From an uncultured Porphyromonadaceae bacterium (lineage in GTDB: Bacteria > Bacteroidota > Bacteroidia > Bacteroidales > Muribaculaceae), in the NCBI GenBank assembly GCA_902462525.1, contig CABQCA010000015.1:1-26224 (forward strand): a DNA stretch of 26,224 nt, in the 5' to 3' direction. The translations under genes and the position numbers were made by a program. This document shows positions 1-8,185 of the stretch, in pieces. A model generated the notes under the pieces. That model worked only from the letters and a program-made list of their open reading frames with translations. It made no database searches and was not told the origin of the DNA. Numbering within the stretch: position 1 is the first letter of the stretch; each line of letters begins with the position of its first letter.

Positions 1-601
1 TGTCCATTGTGGCGCGGGGCACGGTGGCGATGCCGGCCGAGGTGCAGGCGAGGTTGAGGTTTTCGCAGGCTATGCCGGCGTCGACAAGGGCCATAGCCCT
101 GGCCTGGTCGTCCTTGGGGAGGGCCGTCATGTCGGCGACGAAAAGAATGGCGGCCGGCGCGTTGAGCACGAAATCCTGTGTGAATTCTTTTGTCCCGGCC
201 AGGAGTTTACGGTGGTCGCCGTCTTTGGCAAGCGACAGCGAGTGTGTCGCCGAAAGATACTCCCAGACTCCTTTTTTGTCGAAAACAAATACCCGTATTT
301 CCTGCCAGTTGAGAGCCGTGGGATTGCTGCGGTTTGCCGGGGCGCCGAAGCGACCCGGAGCCGCATCGGGGCGGTTGACGCCTGCTGTCATCCATAGCAG
401 CTGACTGAGTGTCGTGTCATTAATTTCGCGTGTGGAGTCGAATTCACGCTCGCTGTGGCGCGCGGCCATCACTTCGTTCATCGGCATTCCTCCGCTCATC
501 GAAGGAGCCGGCAGTTTTCTTTCCTGTGCTGTCATAATCAGTGTTGTAGTTATCGCCAGTATCAGAACCGGCAGACGGTGATAATTCAGTGTCAGACGCA
601 T
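1..601 (-). CDS. Exported nitroreductase-family protein (3' end cut by window edge)
   Basis: I translated this frame by hand from an ATG at 601; it stays open to the left edge, giving 200 residues without a stop. The N-terminus (MRLTLNYHRLPVLILAITTTL, then MTAQE) looks like a signal peptide cleaved near residue 25, so the protein is probably periplasmic. After it come features typical of the FMN-dependent nitroreductase fold: an AARHSEREFD segment near residue 45, a QLLWMTAGVNR helix, an SNPTALNWQEIRVFVF segment, and DAGIACENLNLACTSAGIATVP near the cut end, which matches the conserved 'G..a.nl.L.a...Gl.t' helix. Family members reduce nitro groups, quinones or flavins, or oxidise peptides; the substrate here is unknown. 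The start lies 9 bp after the flavin-reductase-like stop, so the two genes are probably one operon. Export is unusual for the family, where most members are cytoplasmic. Fold assignment is fairly sure, function open. Confidence 0.85.
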   Translation of the reverse strand, partial: MRLTLNYHRLPVLILAITTTLIMTAQERKLPAPSMSGGMPMNEVMAARHSEREFDSTREINDTTLSQLLWMTAGVNRPDAAPGRFGAPANRSNPTALNWQEIRVFVFDKKGVWEYLSATHSLSLAKDGDHRKLLAGTKEFTQDFVLNAPAAILFVADMTALPKDDQARAMALVDAGIACENLNLACTSAGIATVPRATMD

Positions 602-610
602 CGCTTAATC

Positions 611-1174
611 TTATTTCAGGGCTTTGCCGTCGGAGAAAGCGTTGCCGACTCTTTTGCCGAGCGCTATATAGCCGTTGTGAATCGGATCGAAGGTTATGAG
701 ATTCATCTTTTCCACGTCGGGCTTGCCGTCGCCGGCAAGATATTTTTCGTCGCATACTATGTTGAGTATTTCGGCGATGATATAATAACCCGTTTCCGAT
801 TCATAAAGTTTTTCCTTTATGCGGCATTCCATTGTCATGGGGAAACTGTCGAAAACCGGGGCATCGACATTTTCGGCCTTCGAAGCTTTCCAGCCGGTTT
901 TTCCGATTTTGTCGTGATGAGTCTTGCCGCTGACGATTCCGACATAGTCGGCTGCCACGAGGGTGTCGGCAGTGGCAAAGGCCACGGTGAATTCTCCTTT
1001 GCGGTTCAGATTTTCGGTAGTGGCATGCGAGCCCATCGAAATCATTATTTCGGTCATGTCCCACTGTCCGCCCCATGCGGCGTTCATGGCGTTGGGTGTG
1101 CCGTCGGCATCGTATGTGCCGATGATAAGTACAGGCTGTGGAAGCAGCCATGCTTTGGGTTTGAAATTCTTCAT
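611..1174 (-). CDS. Flavin reductase-like / FMN-binding split-barrel protein
   Basis: This 187-residue protein has the flavin-reductase-like split-barrel pattern: a start with PKAWLLPQPVLIIGTYDADGTPNAMNAAWGG, where other members read 'P.pv.lvtt.d.dG.pN....aw', then MISMGSHATTENLNRKGEF near residues 45-63, which corresponds to the usual 'i..r.. .T..Ni...geFvvN' stretch, and SFPMTMECRIKEKL near 110-123. Members bind FMN and reduce flavin or small substrates using NAD(P)H, or act as flavoredoxin-like electron carriers; the exact reaction cannot be read from sequence. There is no signal peptide, so it is cytoplasmic. It has its own Bacteroidetes-type promoter about 120 bp upstream and is followed after 9 bp by the exported nitroreductase gene, suggesting a shared flavin or redox role. 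It lies just past the end of the polysaccharide locus but is separated from it by a terminator and promoter. Confidence 0.85.
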   Translation of the reverse strand: MKNFKPKAWLLPQPVLIIGTYDADGTPNAMNAAWGGQWDMTEIMISMGSHATTENLNRKGEFTVAFATADTLVAADYVGIVSGKTHHDKIGKTGWKASKAENVDAPVFDSFPMTMECRIKEKLYESETGYYIIAEILNIVCDEKYLAGDGKPDVEKMNLITFDPIHNGYIALGKRVGNAFSDGKALK

Positions 1175-1300
1175 ATCTTTGGTTCTGGTCGGTATATTAG
1201 TCTTCGTGTGTAATTATGCACTCATGTGTTTATAATTGAATAACATCTGAAAATGCCTGTCCGGTTTTCTTGTTTTATGAATATATTGACCTTGTCAATG

Positions 1301-1331
1301 CAAAAATAGCGTTTTATCGGCAAGCGACAAA
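1301..1331 (-). promoter_or_regulatory. Bacteroidetes-type promoter for the flavin reductase/nitroreductase operon
   Basis: On the minus strand TTTG (1331-1328) is followed after 19 bp by TATTTTTG (1308-1301), matching the sigma-ABfr consensus TTTG-N19/21-TAnnTTTG. The predicted start site is near 1294, giving a leader of roughly 120 nt before the ATG at 1174, long enough to carry post-transcriptional control, although I see no recognisable riboswitch in it. Confidence 0.6.
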
Positions 1332-1340
1332 ATACGACAG

Positions 1341-1376
1341 CCGCCGGATATTTGTGCGCAAGCAAATATCCGGCGG
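1341..1376 (-). terminator. Terminator-like hairpin at the end of the polysaccharide locus
   Basis: A perfect 14-bp inverted repeat (CCGCCGGATATTTG at 1341-1354 and its complement at 1363-1376) encloses an 8-nt loop. It begins 19 bp beyond the stop codon of the last locus gene, the heparinase-like lyase. The downstream minus-strand sequence has only a short T-rich run (TATTTTG), so termination may be partial. It sits directly against the -33 element of the next promoter, insulating the two units. Confidence 0.7.
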
Positions 1377-1395
1377 AAAGTTGTTGTGAGTGGAC

Positions 1396-3654
1396 TCAGG
1401 GGCGGAAGGTGAGGAGGCCGGCGCGGCGCGAGGGCTTGGTGGCGATGCCGTTGAGGGTGGCTCGCGGGGCCTGCGATTTGTAGCTGAAGCGGAGTCTGGG
1501 CTGGCCTGCGGCCTGAAGATCGAGAGCGGTGTCGCCGTCGTGGGCTATGACGTTGAGTTTGGCGAGGGAGGCGAAACGAACGTCGTCGCCGCGGCGCAGG
1601 GAGCTGCCGTGGCCGATGAAAACGTCCTTGGCCTTGGCCGGGTCGCTGCCTTCGGGGTAGCTCACGGCAAGCATGTAGGCGTCGGTGGTCCAGCCGTCGG
1701 CCTCAATCCACGAATTGAGGTGCATGAGACGTCCGTCGGCAAGCTGATTGATGTATATGTCGGTGACGCGGCCCTTGTCGGTGACACGCAGGCCGATCCA
1801 GTCCTTGCCCTGGCGGCGTTCCATCTCCGGGAGTTCTCGCTGGTTCACGCTGTCTTTGAGGATGATTGCCGTGACACCTTTCACTCGGTCGATGGTCTGC
1901 GGCATGTGGAAGCTCCAGTATTCTTCGGTGCCTTTGAGGTCTTCGGTGGGTCCCTGGTGTATTTCCCAGTAGAGATTTTCGGGATAGTCGTGCATGTATC
2001 CGCTCGGAGCGAGGGGTTCGGGGTAGAGAGGCCGGATGGCAACCGACGACTCGCCGTTGGTCACATGGAGGTCGAAGCCTTTTTTAGATGTCTCGCCGCC
2101 CGGGTGCCACAACCATTCGAAGCGGCCGGGTTTGTGGCTTCCGAGGTCGTCGACTACATAAATCACATTGTCGATCCACAGGAAATGGCGGAAGTTGCGG
2201 TTGAGGGCATGGCTCATGGGACCGGTACCGTCGGCAAGCACATATTTGATGTTGCCGCCGTCGACAAGGCCACTGACGGAGCCGGGCAGCATAGTGCCGT
2301 GGTACTGCTGGAACGTCGGCTGCCCCTCGCCGTTGAATTTCACCACATTGTGGGCGTCGCTCTGGAAGAAATAGTTGCGGTATTCGGGTTTTCCGTAGGA
2401 GCAGTTGCCGGCGTCTTTGATAATATCTACGCCTTTATGGAACACTATCAGCGAGTTGGCGTCGGCATGACTGTGATTCCACGTTGTGCCGCTTTTTACC
2501 GCCAGCATGGTTCCGTCGGGTTTCCAGCTGTCGCGCATTGTAGCCCAGCCGAAGTCGGACCACAGGTGTGACGTAGGCAGCGACGGGTCGACCGGAGCTT
2601 TCTTGCCGCGCGGCGAATAGAGGAAGCCCATGGGGAAGTGGAGCGGGAAGCCCTCGCGGTGCTGGCCCGGTTCGAGTTGGTCGAGATACCACAGCAGTGC
2701 CGGGTTTTCGCAGCCCATGGCGTAGGCAAGAATCATGGAACTTTCACCGGTCACATTCTTGTGGCTGTCGCCGAAGTTGATGCTGTAGAGCATGCCTGTG
2801 CGCGGATATGCCACCTGGCAGAAAAACGGCGCCAGAAGTTCCATCTGGGGAATATCTTCAAGTTTCGCGCCGGGATGGCTGTCGAGATACGCCATGCGCA
2901 GGAGCAGAGCCTCGGTGATGCCGAATGAGGCATAGTTGATGCTCTCGTACATGCCGCCGTCGCGGTCGAAAGTACGCGGTTTGTGCTGTATGACGTCGCC
3001 GGCGAAGTCGAACCATTCGGGCAGAGCTTCGACAGCAGCTGTTGCGCTCGCAGCAGCCTCGGGCACTTCGTTGCCGATGGCCATGCCGAGAATGGCACCC
3101 ATGCCTACGCACGACGTCCACCAGTTGTGGCCCATGGAGTTGAGCGAGTGAATGCGCGAGGGCTCGTCAATCCAGTCGCCGAGCAGAGGTTCCACTGCCA
3201 GACGGTAGAGCCCGTCGGCTATTTCGCGGCGCTCGGCGGGTGTCATGTCGTTGTACACGGCGTCGTAGGCCAGTGCCAGCTGAAATGCGCGGTGCGCCAT
3301 CTGCAGCTCGCTGCGCCAGGCGGGCCGGCGTGCCAGCATTTCTTTGTCGCCCCAGCTTTTAACCTTGGCTGTTTTGGCCAGGACTTCGCGTATTTTGTCG
3401 GAGTAGCGTCTGTCGCCGGTCATCTGATAGGCCAGCGCGGGGTATTCGAGTTTGCGCACGTCGCCCTTATTGAGCTGATTGTCGGCTTCGGCGAGAATTT
3501 TCTGCCATGCCGAGGCCATGGCGGTGTCGGTCTTTACGGCCTTTTTTGCCGCCTCGACACGCTGCGGTGTGAACAGCAGCGACGGGTGCTTGATGTTTGC
3601 GGCTCCGGCAGCCATGACTATGAGCAGGAGCGCTGTCGCGATGATATGTTTCAT
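1396..3654 (-). CDS. Heparinase II/III-like polysaccharide lyase (exported)
   Basis: This 752-residue protein starts with a signal peptide (MKHIIATALLLIVMAAGAA, cut near residue 19), so it is periplasmic or outer-membrane associated. Residues about 25-330 are helix-rich and fit the (alpha/alpha) toroid of these lyases, with an NSMGHNWW motif at 172-179 and DGGMYESINYASFG at 232-245. Residues about 360-640 fit the heparinase II/III beta-sheet domain (PF07940), with the signature NHSHADANS at 393-401 and AHNVV at 434-438. Families built on this plan (for example PL12, PL15, PL17, PL21) cleave uronic-acid polymers by beta-elimination, often as exo-lyases. I cannot assign the PL family or substrate. 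Its ATG overlaps the GH28-like stop by 4 bp (ATGA), so the two are translationally coupled. It is the last gene of the locus. Confidence 0.85.
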   Translation of the reverse strand: MKHIIATALLLIVMAAGAANIKHPSLLFTPQRVEAAKKAVKTDTAMASAWQKILAEADNQLNKGDVRKLEYPALAYQMTGDRRYSDKIREVLAKTAKVKSWGDKEMLARRPAWRSELQMAHRAFQLALAYDAVYNDMTPAERREIADGLYRLAVEPLLGDWIDEPSRIHSLNSMGHNWWTSCVGMGAILGMAIGNEVPEAAASATAAVEALPEWFDFAGDVIQHKPRTFDRDGGMYESINYASFGITEALLLRMAYLDSHPGAKLEDIPQMELLAPFFCQVAYPRTGMLYSINFGDSHKNVTGESSMILAYAMGCENPALLWYLDQLEPGQHREGFPLHFPMGFLYSPRGKKAPVDPSLPTSHLWSDFGWATMRDSWKPDGTMLAVKSGTTWNHSHADANSLIVFHKGVDIIKDAGNCSYGKPEYRNYFFQSDAHNVVKFNGEGQPTFQQYHGTMLPGSVSGLVDGGNIKYVLADGTGPMSHALNRNFRHFLWIDNVIYVVDDLGSHKPGRFEWLWHPGGETSKKGFDLHVTNGESSVAIRPLYPEPLAPSGYMHDYPENLYWEIHQGPTEDLKGTEEYWSFHMPQTIDRVKGVTAIILKDSVNQRELPEMERRQGKDWIGLRVTDKGRVTDIYINQLADGRLMHLNSWIEADGWTTDAYMLAVSYPEGSDPAKAKDVFIGHGSSLRRGDDVRFASLAKLNVIAHDGDTALDLQAAGQPRLRFSYKSQAPRATLNGIATKPSRRAGLLTFRP

Positions 3655-5123
3655 TTGAATACTATATTTTCAACATGTTCGCCGACGTAGATGTCGCACA
3701 TGTCGCCGGCTTTGTACCATTTGGGTTTGCCGGGCATGTCGTCGGTTATCTTTACCCCGTTGACGGTGAGGTTTTCAAATGTGATGTCTGTCACTTTGCG
3801 GTTGTCGTCGTAGCCGGCTATTATCGAGGTAGAGGCACTGCGGCCGTTGTAGGTGATGTCGCGGAAGAGAACGTTGTCGACACATGTTCCGGGAGCCTTG
3901 CAGTATTTCTTATTGAAGAAAATGCGGATATTCACAAGCTGGCCGCAGCGTATGTCCTCGACACGGATATTGTCGAAGGTAACATTACGGACTATGTTGT
4001 TGTCGCCGCAGCTGATACCGAACACGCCCTGGTAATCCTTCTGAAGTTCATTCTGGTCGAGAATATCGAGATTCCGGTATGTGAGATTGACGATCGTGTC
4101 GGGAGCGGCATCGGGGCCTATTTCAGTAGCGCTGCCGTGAAGGCCTATCATTATGGGGTGAGCGACGTCGGCCCAGAGGGTTGAGTTTTCCATCGTTATG
4201 TTTTTGCAGCCGCCGACATATCCTTTGCGGGTGGCATAGACGGTGTTGCAGTCGTCGCTGTTACGGCAGAAAACGCCGTCGTAGTGCACATTGTTGCTGG
4301 CGAATACGTTCATGCCGTCGCCCCAGCCGTAGTGCGTGAGCGATTTCACGTTGGTGATGCTTACAGAGTCGCTGCCTCCTACGGGAATCTGCGAAAGGAT
4401 TACGCCTTCGGCTTCGACGCCGCGCGAATTGCTTACTTCCACACCGGCGCCACGGCCCTGGGGGCGGATCTCGCCACGGCCGTAGACGCGGACATCGCGC
4501 ACATGGTCGAGCTTGAGGACGCCGTCGACAAGGGCTCCGCCGTCGACATAGACGGTTGCACCGGATGGCACTTTCAGTTCGCCGCCCTCGAGTTTATGCA
4601 GTCCGGGGGCGAAATATATGAGATTCTTGTTCTTCTTGAGGTTCTTCAGCTGTTTTTCCGTTGGCCGGTGCGTGTCGAGCGGATTGGCAAAGAGATGGAG
4701 ATTGCTGAAAATCTTGCCGTTTACCTCCACCGAGAGGTTGCGCGGACGGTCAAGCGAGAAGGTGAGAGTATCGCCGGTCACCGCAGGCGTGATTTTATAC
4801 GACAGCGGACGGATCCGGGCCGAATCGACGTGTACGCCGTTGGCTACGACACGTACATCGACCTTGCCGTCGAAATCGAAATATGCCATCGAGGCTGTCT
4901 CGACAGTGCTTTTTACCTTGCCGTCGACAAGTCTGGTGTTCTGGAGTCTGACGGGATATACATCGACCGGCTGCCACTGGGCGGTGCCGCTCTGCCGGAC
5001 ACTTACGGTGTAGCTGTCGGCTGTGGCGACTCCCGGACCTGCCGGATATACTGTGACAGTGGCCTGCAGGCCGGTAGCTGCCGCCAGAGCGAGTGTCATT
5101 GCTAAGTTTCGTGAGTGGTTCAT
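3651..5123 (-). CDS. GH28-like right-handed beta-helix glycoside hydrolase (exported)
   Basis: A 490-residue protein from the ATG at 5123; a longer reading would need a TTG at 5138 and puts five residues before the signal peptide, so I reject it. The signal peptide ends near residue 21. Residues about 30-150 form a beta-sandwich-like N-terminal part, and about 165-490 carry beta-helix repeats of the 'v.n.t.en..' kind. The GH28 catalytic layout is visible: Asp269 in YGWGDGM, then Asp290-Asp291 in RNSDDCN, 21 and 22 residues later as in polygalacturonases, and a GLHG motif with His329. The stretch between DD and HG is longer than in typical polygalacturonases, and the RIK substrate motif is not clear (NIRIF at 398-402 is the nearest). 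Related clan GH-N enzymes (GH49) are an alternative. It probably cleaves a uronic-acid or related glycan in the periplasm. An intrinsic terminator lies upstream and the lyase overlaps downstream. Confidence 0.75.
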   Translation of the reverse strand: MNHSRNLAMTLALAAATGLQATVTVYPAGPGVATADSYTVSVRQSGTAQWQPVDVYPVRLQNTRLVDGKVKSTVETASMAYFDFDGKVDVRVVANGVHVDSARIRPLSYKITPAVTGDTLTFSLDRPRNLSVEVNGKIFSNLHLFANPLDTHRPTEKQLKNLKKNKNLIYFAPGLHKLEGGELKVPSGATVYVDGGALVDGVLKLDHVRDVRVYGRGEIRPQGRGAGVEVSNSRGVEAEGVILSQIPVGGSDSVSITNVKSLTHYGWGDGMNVFASNNVHYDGVFCRNSDDCNTVYATRKGYVGGCKNITMENSTLWADVAHPIMIGLHGSATEIGPDAAPDTIVNLTYRNLDILDQNELQKDYQGVFGISCGDNNIVRNVTFDNIRVEDIRCGQLVNIRIFFNKKYCKAPGTCVDNVLFRDITYNGRSASTSIIAGYDDNRKVTDITFENLTVNGVKITDDMPGKPKWYKAGDMCDIYVGEHVENIVFK

Positions 5124-5178
5124 GCTGTAAAAATACAAAATATTCTATTAACAATACGCCTGAAATGCCCGTGACACT

Positions 5179-5223
5179 CAAAAAGCAAAGAGCCTCGCTG
5201 TGAACTGCAGGCGGGGCTCTTTG
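5179..5223 (-). terminator. Intrinsic terminator between the two halves of the enzyme operon
   Basis: The arms at 5186-5198 and 5210-5223 pair over 13 positions with one G-T wobble (CAAAGAGCCTCGC against GGCGGGGCTCTTTG) around an 11-nt loop. On the minus strand the stem is followed by CTTTTTG. It lies 25 bp after the stop of the alginate-lyase-fold gene and about 60 bp before the GH28-like start. No complete Bacteroidetes promoter is visible between it and the GH28 gene, so the last two genes may depend on read-through. Confidence 0.75.
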
Positions 5224-5247
5224 TCTTAGTAAACTTTTACCGGCTCT

Positions 5248-6648
5248 TTACTGAGCGGCGCGGTGATAGAGGAGGGTGGTGAAACCAAGCTGGTCGAAGC
5301 CGCCCGAGTTGCCGCCATAGTGACCGCCGCCGCCGTCAGGACGGAAGTGTTCGGCGATTTCTTTCACGTATGTGCCTTTCACATTGTGCTCGGTGCAGTA
5401 GCCTGCCCAAAGATCCCAGATGGGGCGGACAGTACCGCGGCCTGCACCCGAGATGGCGCTCATGGTGCCGCCGTTGTAGGTGTATTCCTTGAACGGAAGG
5501 GTATTTTCGGCGTATTTGAACGAAGCGGACTGAAGATTGCCGGTGTCATAGTCTTTGCCTATTTCGGGGCGTACCATATTATATTTTGCCACATACTGTG
5601 CGAAGGCAATGGCGCGGCCGTCCTCGAAAGCGAAGAGATCTTCGCCGATGTTGAGAGCCATGCGGCAGAATGTGCCCACCATACCGGCGCAAAGAGTGTT
5701 ATGGCCCTGGTCGCGGCCGGCTTCATTGCCCTGGGCAAGCATTTCGCCCGTGCCGGAAGGATCCTCTTCCATCAGAAGCACACCTTTGCGCATGATGCAG
5801 CCGGGGCCTTCGCCCTGCTTGAAGTGGAGGATAGCCTCGTTGATCATATCCTGATCTTCGGTGAGAATGCCTATCGACAGCAGAGCGGTCATCGAGGCGA
5901 GGTCCCAGTTCATCCACCAGTGGTCGCCGTAGTTCATGGCAATGAAACGCGAGCAGAAGGGTGCGAAGTAGGTCTTGAGCCAGTTCTGTACGCCTTTGAA
6001 GTTCTCGCTGTCGCCCCAGCCGTTGTAGTTGCGGACGAGTTCGGCGGCCGATACAATCTGATGTATCTGGAACATGATAAGGTATTCGTTCGAGTCGATT
6101 ACATCGTCCTTCCACTTGGGGCCGCGTCCCAGAAGAATGCCCTGATTCACGGCTGCCCAGTCCTCGATAATCTTGATGGTAGCCTGAGCTGCATCGGCAT
6201 CATCGGCGAGGCGCCATTTAAGACCCAGCTGGAAGGCAGCCGCGGCGTCGCGGAAGAACTGAGTGTAGTTGTTGTGGATACCGGGATAGTATTCGTCGCG
6301 CAGACCGGCGTCGTCCCATCGTCCGCCGCCGTCGCCCCAGTTGCCGGCGTCGAGGCGGGCCAGATACTTGACGGGGCTTGCCTTATAGCTGTTGTTGCTG
6401 TAGCCGCTGGTAAGCAGTTTCTGCCAGGCTTCGCTCCAGGGTGCCTGGCCGAGGTGCGATTTAGCATAGGCGAGGTCCTCGTCGGAAACGACCATGCCCT
6501 GGTGTCTGATAGTGTAAACCTTTGGATCGTATGTCTTTGAAGGTGCGGGCCAGTCGCGGATATCGGTGGTGCCGTCCTCGATTTCGCAGCACGAAGAAGC
6601 TGCGAAGACAGCCGCACCGGCAAATATTATTGAAAGTAATTTTTTCAT
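5248..6648 (-). CDS. Alginate-lyase-fold polysaccharide lyase, lipoprotein
   Basis: A 466-residue protein with a lipoprotein signal peptide: MKKLLSIIFAGAAVFAASSC, with the lipidated Cys at 20 (or 21) followed by acidic residues, which suits outer-membrane surface display in Bacteroidetes. Residues about 45-460 fit the alginate_lyase (alpha/alpha) toroid family (PF05426). Visible motifs are GLRDEYYPGIHNNYTQFFRDA (115-135), NYGDHWWMNWD at 239-249, EAGRDQGH at 309-316, and a C-terminal GGFDQLGFTTLLY. These resemble PL38 or PL5 type lyases, which cleave beta-linked uronans (alginate, glucuronan) by beta-elimination using Asn, His and Tyr; the family choice is my inference. As a probable surface endo-lyase it would make the first cuts before SusCD import. 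It follows the surface lipoprotein gene after a hairpin and is followed by a terminator. The start is preceded by AACAACA, like that of susD. Confidence 0.8.
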   Translation of the reverse strand: MKKLLSIIFAGAAVFAASSCCEIEDGTTDIRDWPAPSKTYDPKVYTIRHQGMVVSDEDLAYAKSHLGQAPWSEAWQKLLTSGYSNNSYKASPVKYLARLDAGNWGDGGGRWDDAGLRDEYYPGIHNNYTQFFRDAAAAFQLGLKWRLADDADAAQATIKIIEDWAAVNQGILLGRGPKWKDDVIDSNEYLIMFQIHQIVSAAELVRNYNGWGDSENFKGVQNWLKTYFAPFCSRFIAMNYGDHWWMNWDLASMTALLSIGILTEDQDMINEAILHFKQGEGPGCIMRKGVLLMEEDPSGTGEMLAQGNEAGRDQGHNTLCAGMVGTFCRMALNIGEDLFAFEDGRAIAFAQYVAKYNMVRPEIGKDYDTGNLQSASFKYAENTLPFKEYTYNGGTMSAISGAGRGTVRPIWDLWAGYCTEHNVKGTYVKEIAEHFRPDGGGGHYGGNSGGFDQLGFTTLLYHRAAQ

Positions 6649-6662
6649 TGTTGTTATTTTAT

Positions 6663-6696
6663 CGGCGGGAATTCCGGGGAGCCGGAACTCCCGCCG
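6663..6696 (-). other. Intercistronic stem-loop between surface lipoprotein and lyase genes
   Basis: CGGCGGGA (6663-6670) pairs with TCCCGCCG (6689-6696), and inside it TTCCGG (6672-6677) pairs with CCGGAA (6682-6687) around a GGAG loop, with one A/C mismatch between the two stems. It sits in the 66-bp gap between stop and start codons. No T-run follows on either strand, so it is more likely an mRNA-stabilising or processing element than a terminator. Confidence 0.65.
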
Positions 6697-6714
6697 TTGA
6701 TTGATTACAATTGT

Positions 6715-8139
6715 TTATTCGCCTTTTTTCACTTGATCCTGAGCAAATGCTTTGGCATCGTCTTCCGACTTGAATGTACGGATCCAGAAGATATCGTAGT
6801 ATGCCTTGGCAGGATCGACGTTCTCGTAGGGTATGTCGGCCATCTTGATCTGGAATACACGGAAGAGAGCCTGGTCGAGACCTGCGTAGTTCTTGGCGTT
6901 GCCGAGGTTGTAGATAAGCAGCTGAGTGCCGTCGCCCAGATCGATACCGTTCTTCGGGTTGGGGTTGCCGGCGTTGCCGTAGCCGTCGAATACGCAGTCG
7001 AGTGTCGAGTTACCGCCGTTGAGTTTGGTCATGCGGACAGCCATTACGGGATAGCTCTTGAGGCGCATTTCAAAGAGGTTGGTGTTGCTGCAGTTGATCT
7101 TGATGTCCTGACGCCACTTGCCGCCCGAGTTTGCGGGGAAGTAAACTCGCCATACCTTGTCGTCGCGGTAGTCGGTGTCGGTGTTATTGCTCTTGACCCA
7201 TCCGCTCCACTGGTTCGAAGCGTCCCAGTGATAGAAGCCGGGTTCTACGGTTACCTGTACGGTAGCCATTGCGCCTGTCTCGACGCAGGTAGCGGTGATG
7301 TTGCAGGTGCCGAAGCCCTTGGGGGTCACGGTGCCGCGGCGCACGGTGCAGACGCTTTCGTCGTCCGATGCCCAGTCGACAGAGCCGACGGTTGCGCCGG
7401 TGGGGTTGTAGGTTACTTTGAGGTTGAACGAACCGTCGCTGATGCAGACAGGACCGTCGAGGGCTTCGATAGCCACGCTTTCGGCGGCGATATACTTGTC
7501 GACAGTGATGGGATATTCACCCTTGACACCGCTCTTGTCGGTGGAGGCGGCTACTATTGTGGTGCTTCCTTCGCCCACACAGGTGACAAGACCGTTCTGG
7601 TCGACAGTGGCAACCGAGGGGTTGGTCGAACTCCACACAAGGCGTGTGTAGGTGCAGTTTTCGGGGAGCAGAGAGGCTGCGAACTGCATTTCGTCGGTCA
7701 CGTAGATGTTACCGTCTTCATTGACACCGGTTTCGTTGGTGATAGTGATCGATGTGATTTTGATGACTTCGGGTATCACACTGACCATAACGGCGGTCTG
7801 TGCCTCGTAGACATTGAATTTGAGCGATGATGTGGCCGATATGGTGGCCTCGCCCACCTTAAGAGCATGAATTGTGCCGTCCTGATCGACAGTGGCAACG
7901 CTTTCGTCGCTCGAACTGAAGATGACGGTCTTGTCGTCGGCATCGTCGGGGCCTACGGTGTAGACGAGAGTCGAGTCCATGCCTACCGCGAGAGGAAGCA
8001 CGTCGCTGACCTCGAATTTAATGCTCTCAAGCAGTTTTGCCTGGGGGGCGTCGAGGGTGAGCTGCTTGTCGTCGTCGCAACCGGTGAAGGCAGCGCCGGC
8101 CAGCAGAAGGCCCGTCAGCATTATATATGATTTTTTCAT
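6715..8139 (-). CDS. Surface glycan-binding lipoprotein with three Big_2-like Ig domains
   Basis: A 474-residue lipoprotein: MKKSYIMLTGLLLAGAAFTG then Cys21, followed by DDDK, a strong acidic lipoprotein export signal for the cell surface in Bacteroidetes. Three bacterial Ig-like (Big_2) domains follow at about 45-122, 128-213 and 218-298, each with the typical 'W.Ss..svatVd..G.vt....G.a.i.a' pattern (for example SSSDESVATVDQDGTI, WSSTNPSVATVDQNGLV). The C-terminal part from about 300 to 474 is a separate Trp- and Tyr-rich, beta-type domain (GFYHWDASNQWSGW at its start); it may belong to a SusE/F-type or DUF4979-like glycan-binding group, but I am not sure. Position just after susD and before the lyase fits the surface glycan-binding protein slot of a Sus operon. 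It would hold the polysaccharide at the outer membrane. It has no catalytic motif that I recognise. Confidence 0.8.
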   Translation of the reverse strand: MKKSYIMLTGLLLAGAAFTGCDDDKQLTLDAPQAKLLESIKFEVSDVLPLAVGMDSTLVYTVGPDDADDKTVIFSSSDESVATVDQDGTIHALKVGEATISATSSLKFNVYEAQTAVMVSVIPEVIKITSITITNETGVNEDGNIYVTDEMQFAASLLPENCTYTRLVWSSTNPSVATVDQNGLVTCVGEGSTTIVAASTDKSGVKGEYPITVDKYIAAESVAIEALDGPVCISDGSFNLKVTYNPTGATVGSVDWASDDESVCTVRRGTVTPKGFGTCNITATCVETGAMATVQVTVEPGFYHWDASNQWSGWVKSNNTDTDYRDDKVWRVYFPANSGGKWRQDIKINCSNTNLFEMRLKSYPVMAVRMTKLNGGNSTLDCVFDGYGNAGNPNPKNGIDLGDGTQLLIYNLGNAKNYAGLDQALFRVFQIKMADIPYENVDPAKAYYDIFWIRTFKSEDDAKAFAQDQVKKGE

Positions 8140-8185
8140 AAGGAGTTGCTTTTATTTTGAAATATTAAACCTTGGACTGTAACCC

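Noticed and set aside
455..1213. A 252-codon plus-strand frame opposite the flavin reductase-like gene.
   Set aside because: It is antisense to two recognisable genes and shows no domain of its own.
5124..5160. A promoter for the GH28-like gene (TATTTTG close to the ATG).
   Set aside because: The element is one base short of TAnnTTTG, lies within about 20 bp of the ATG and has no TTTG at a suitable distance.
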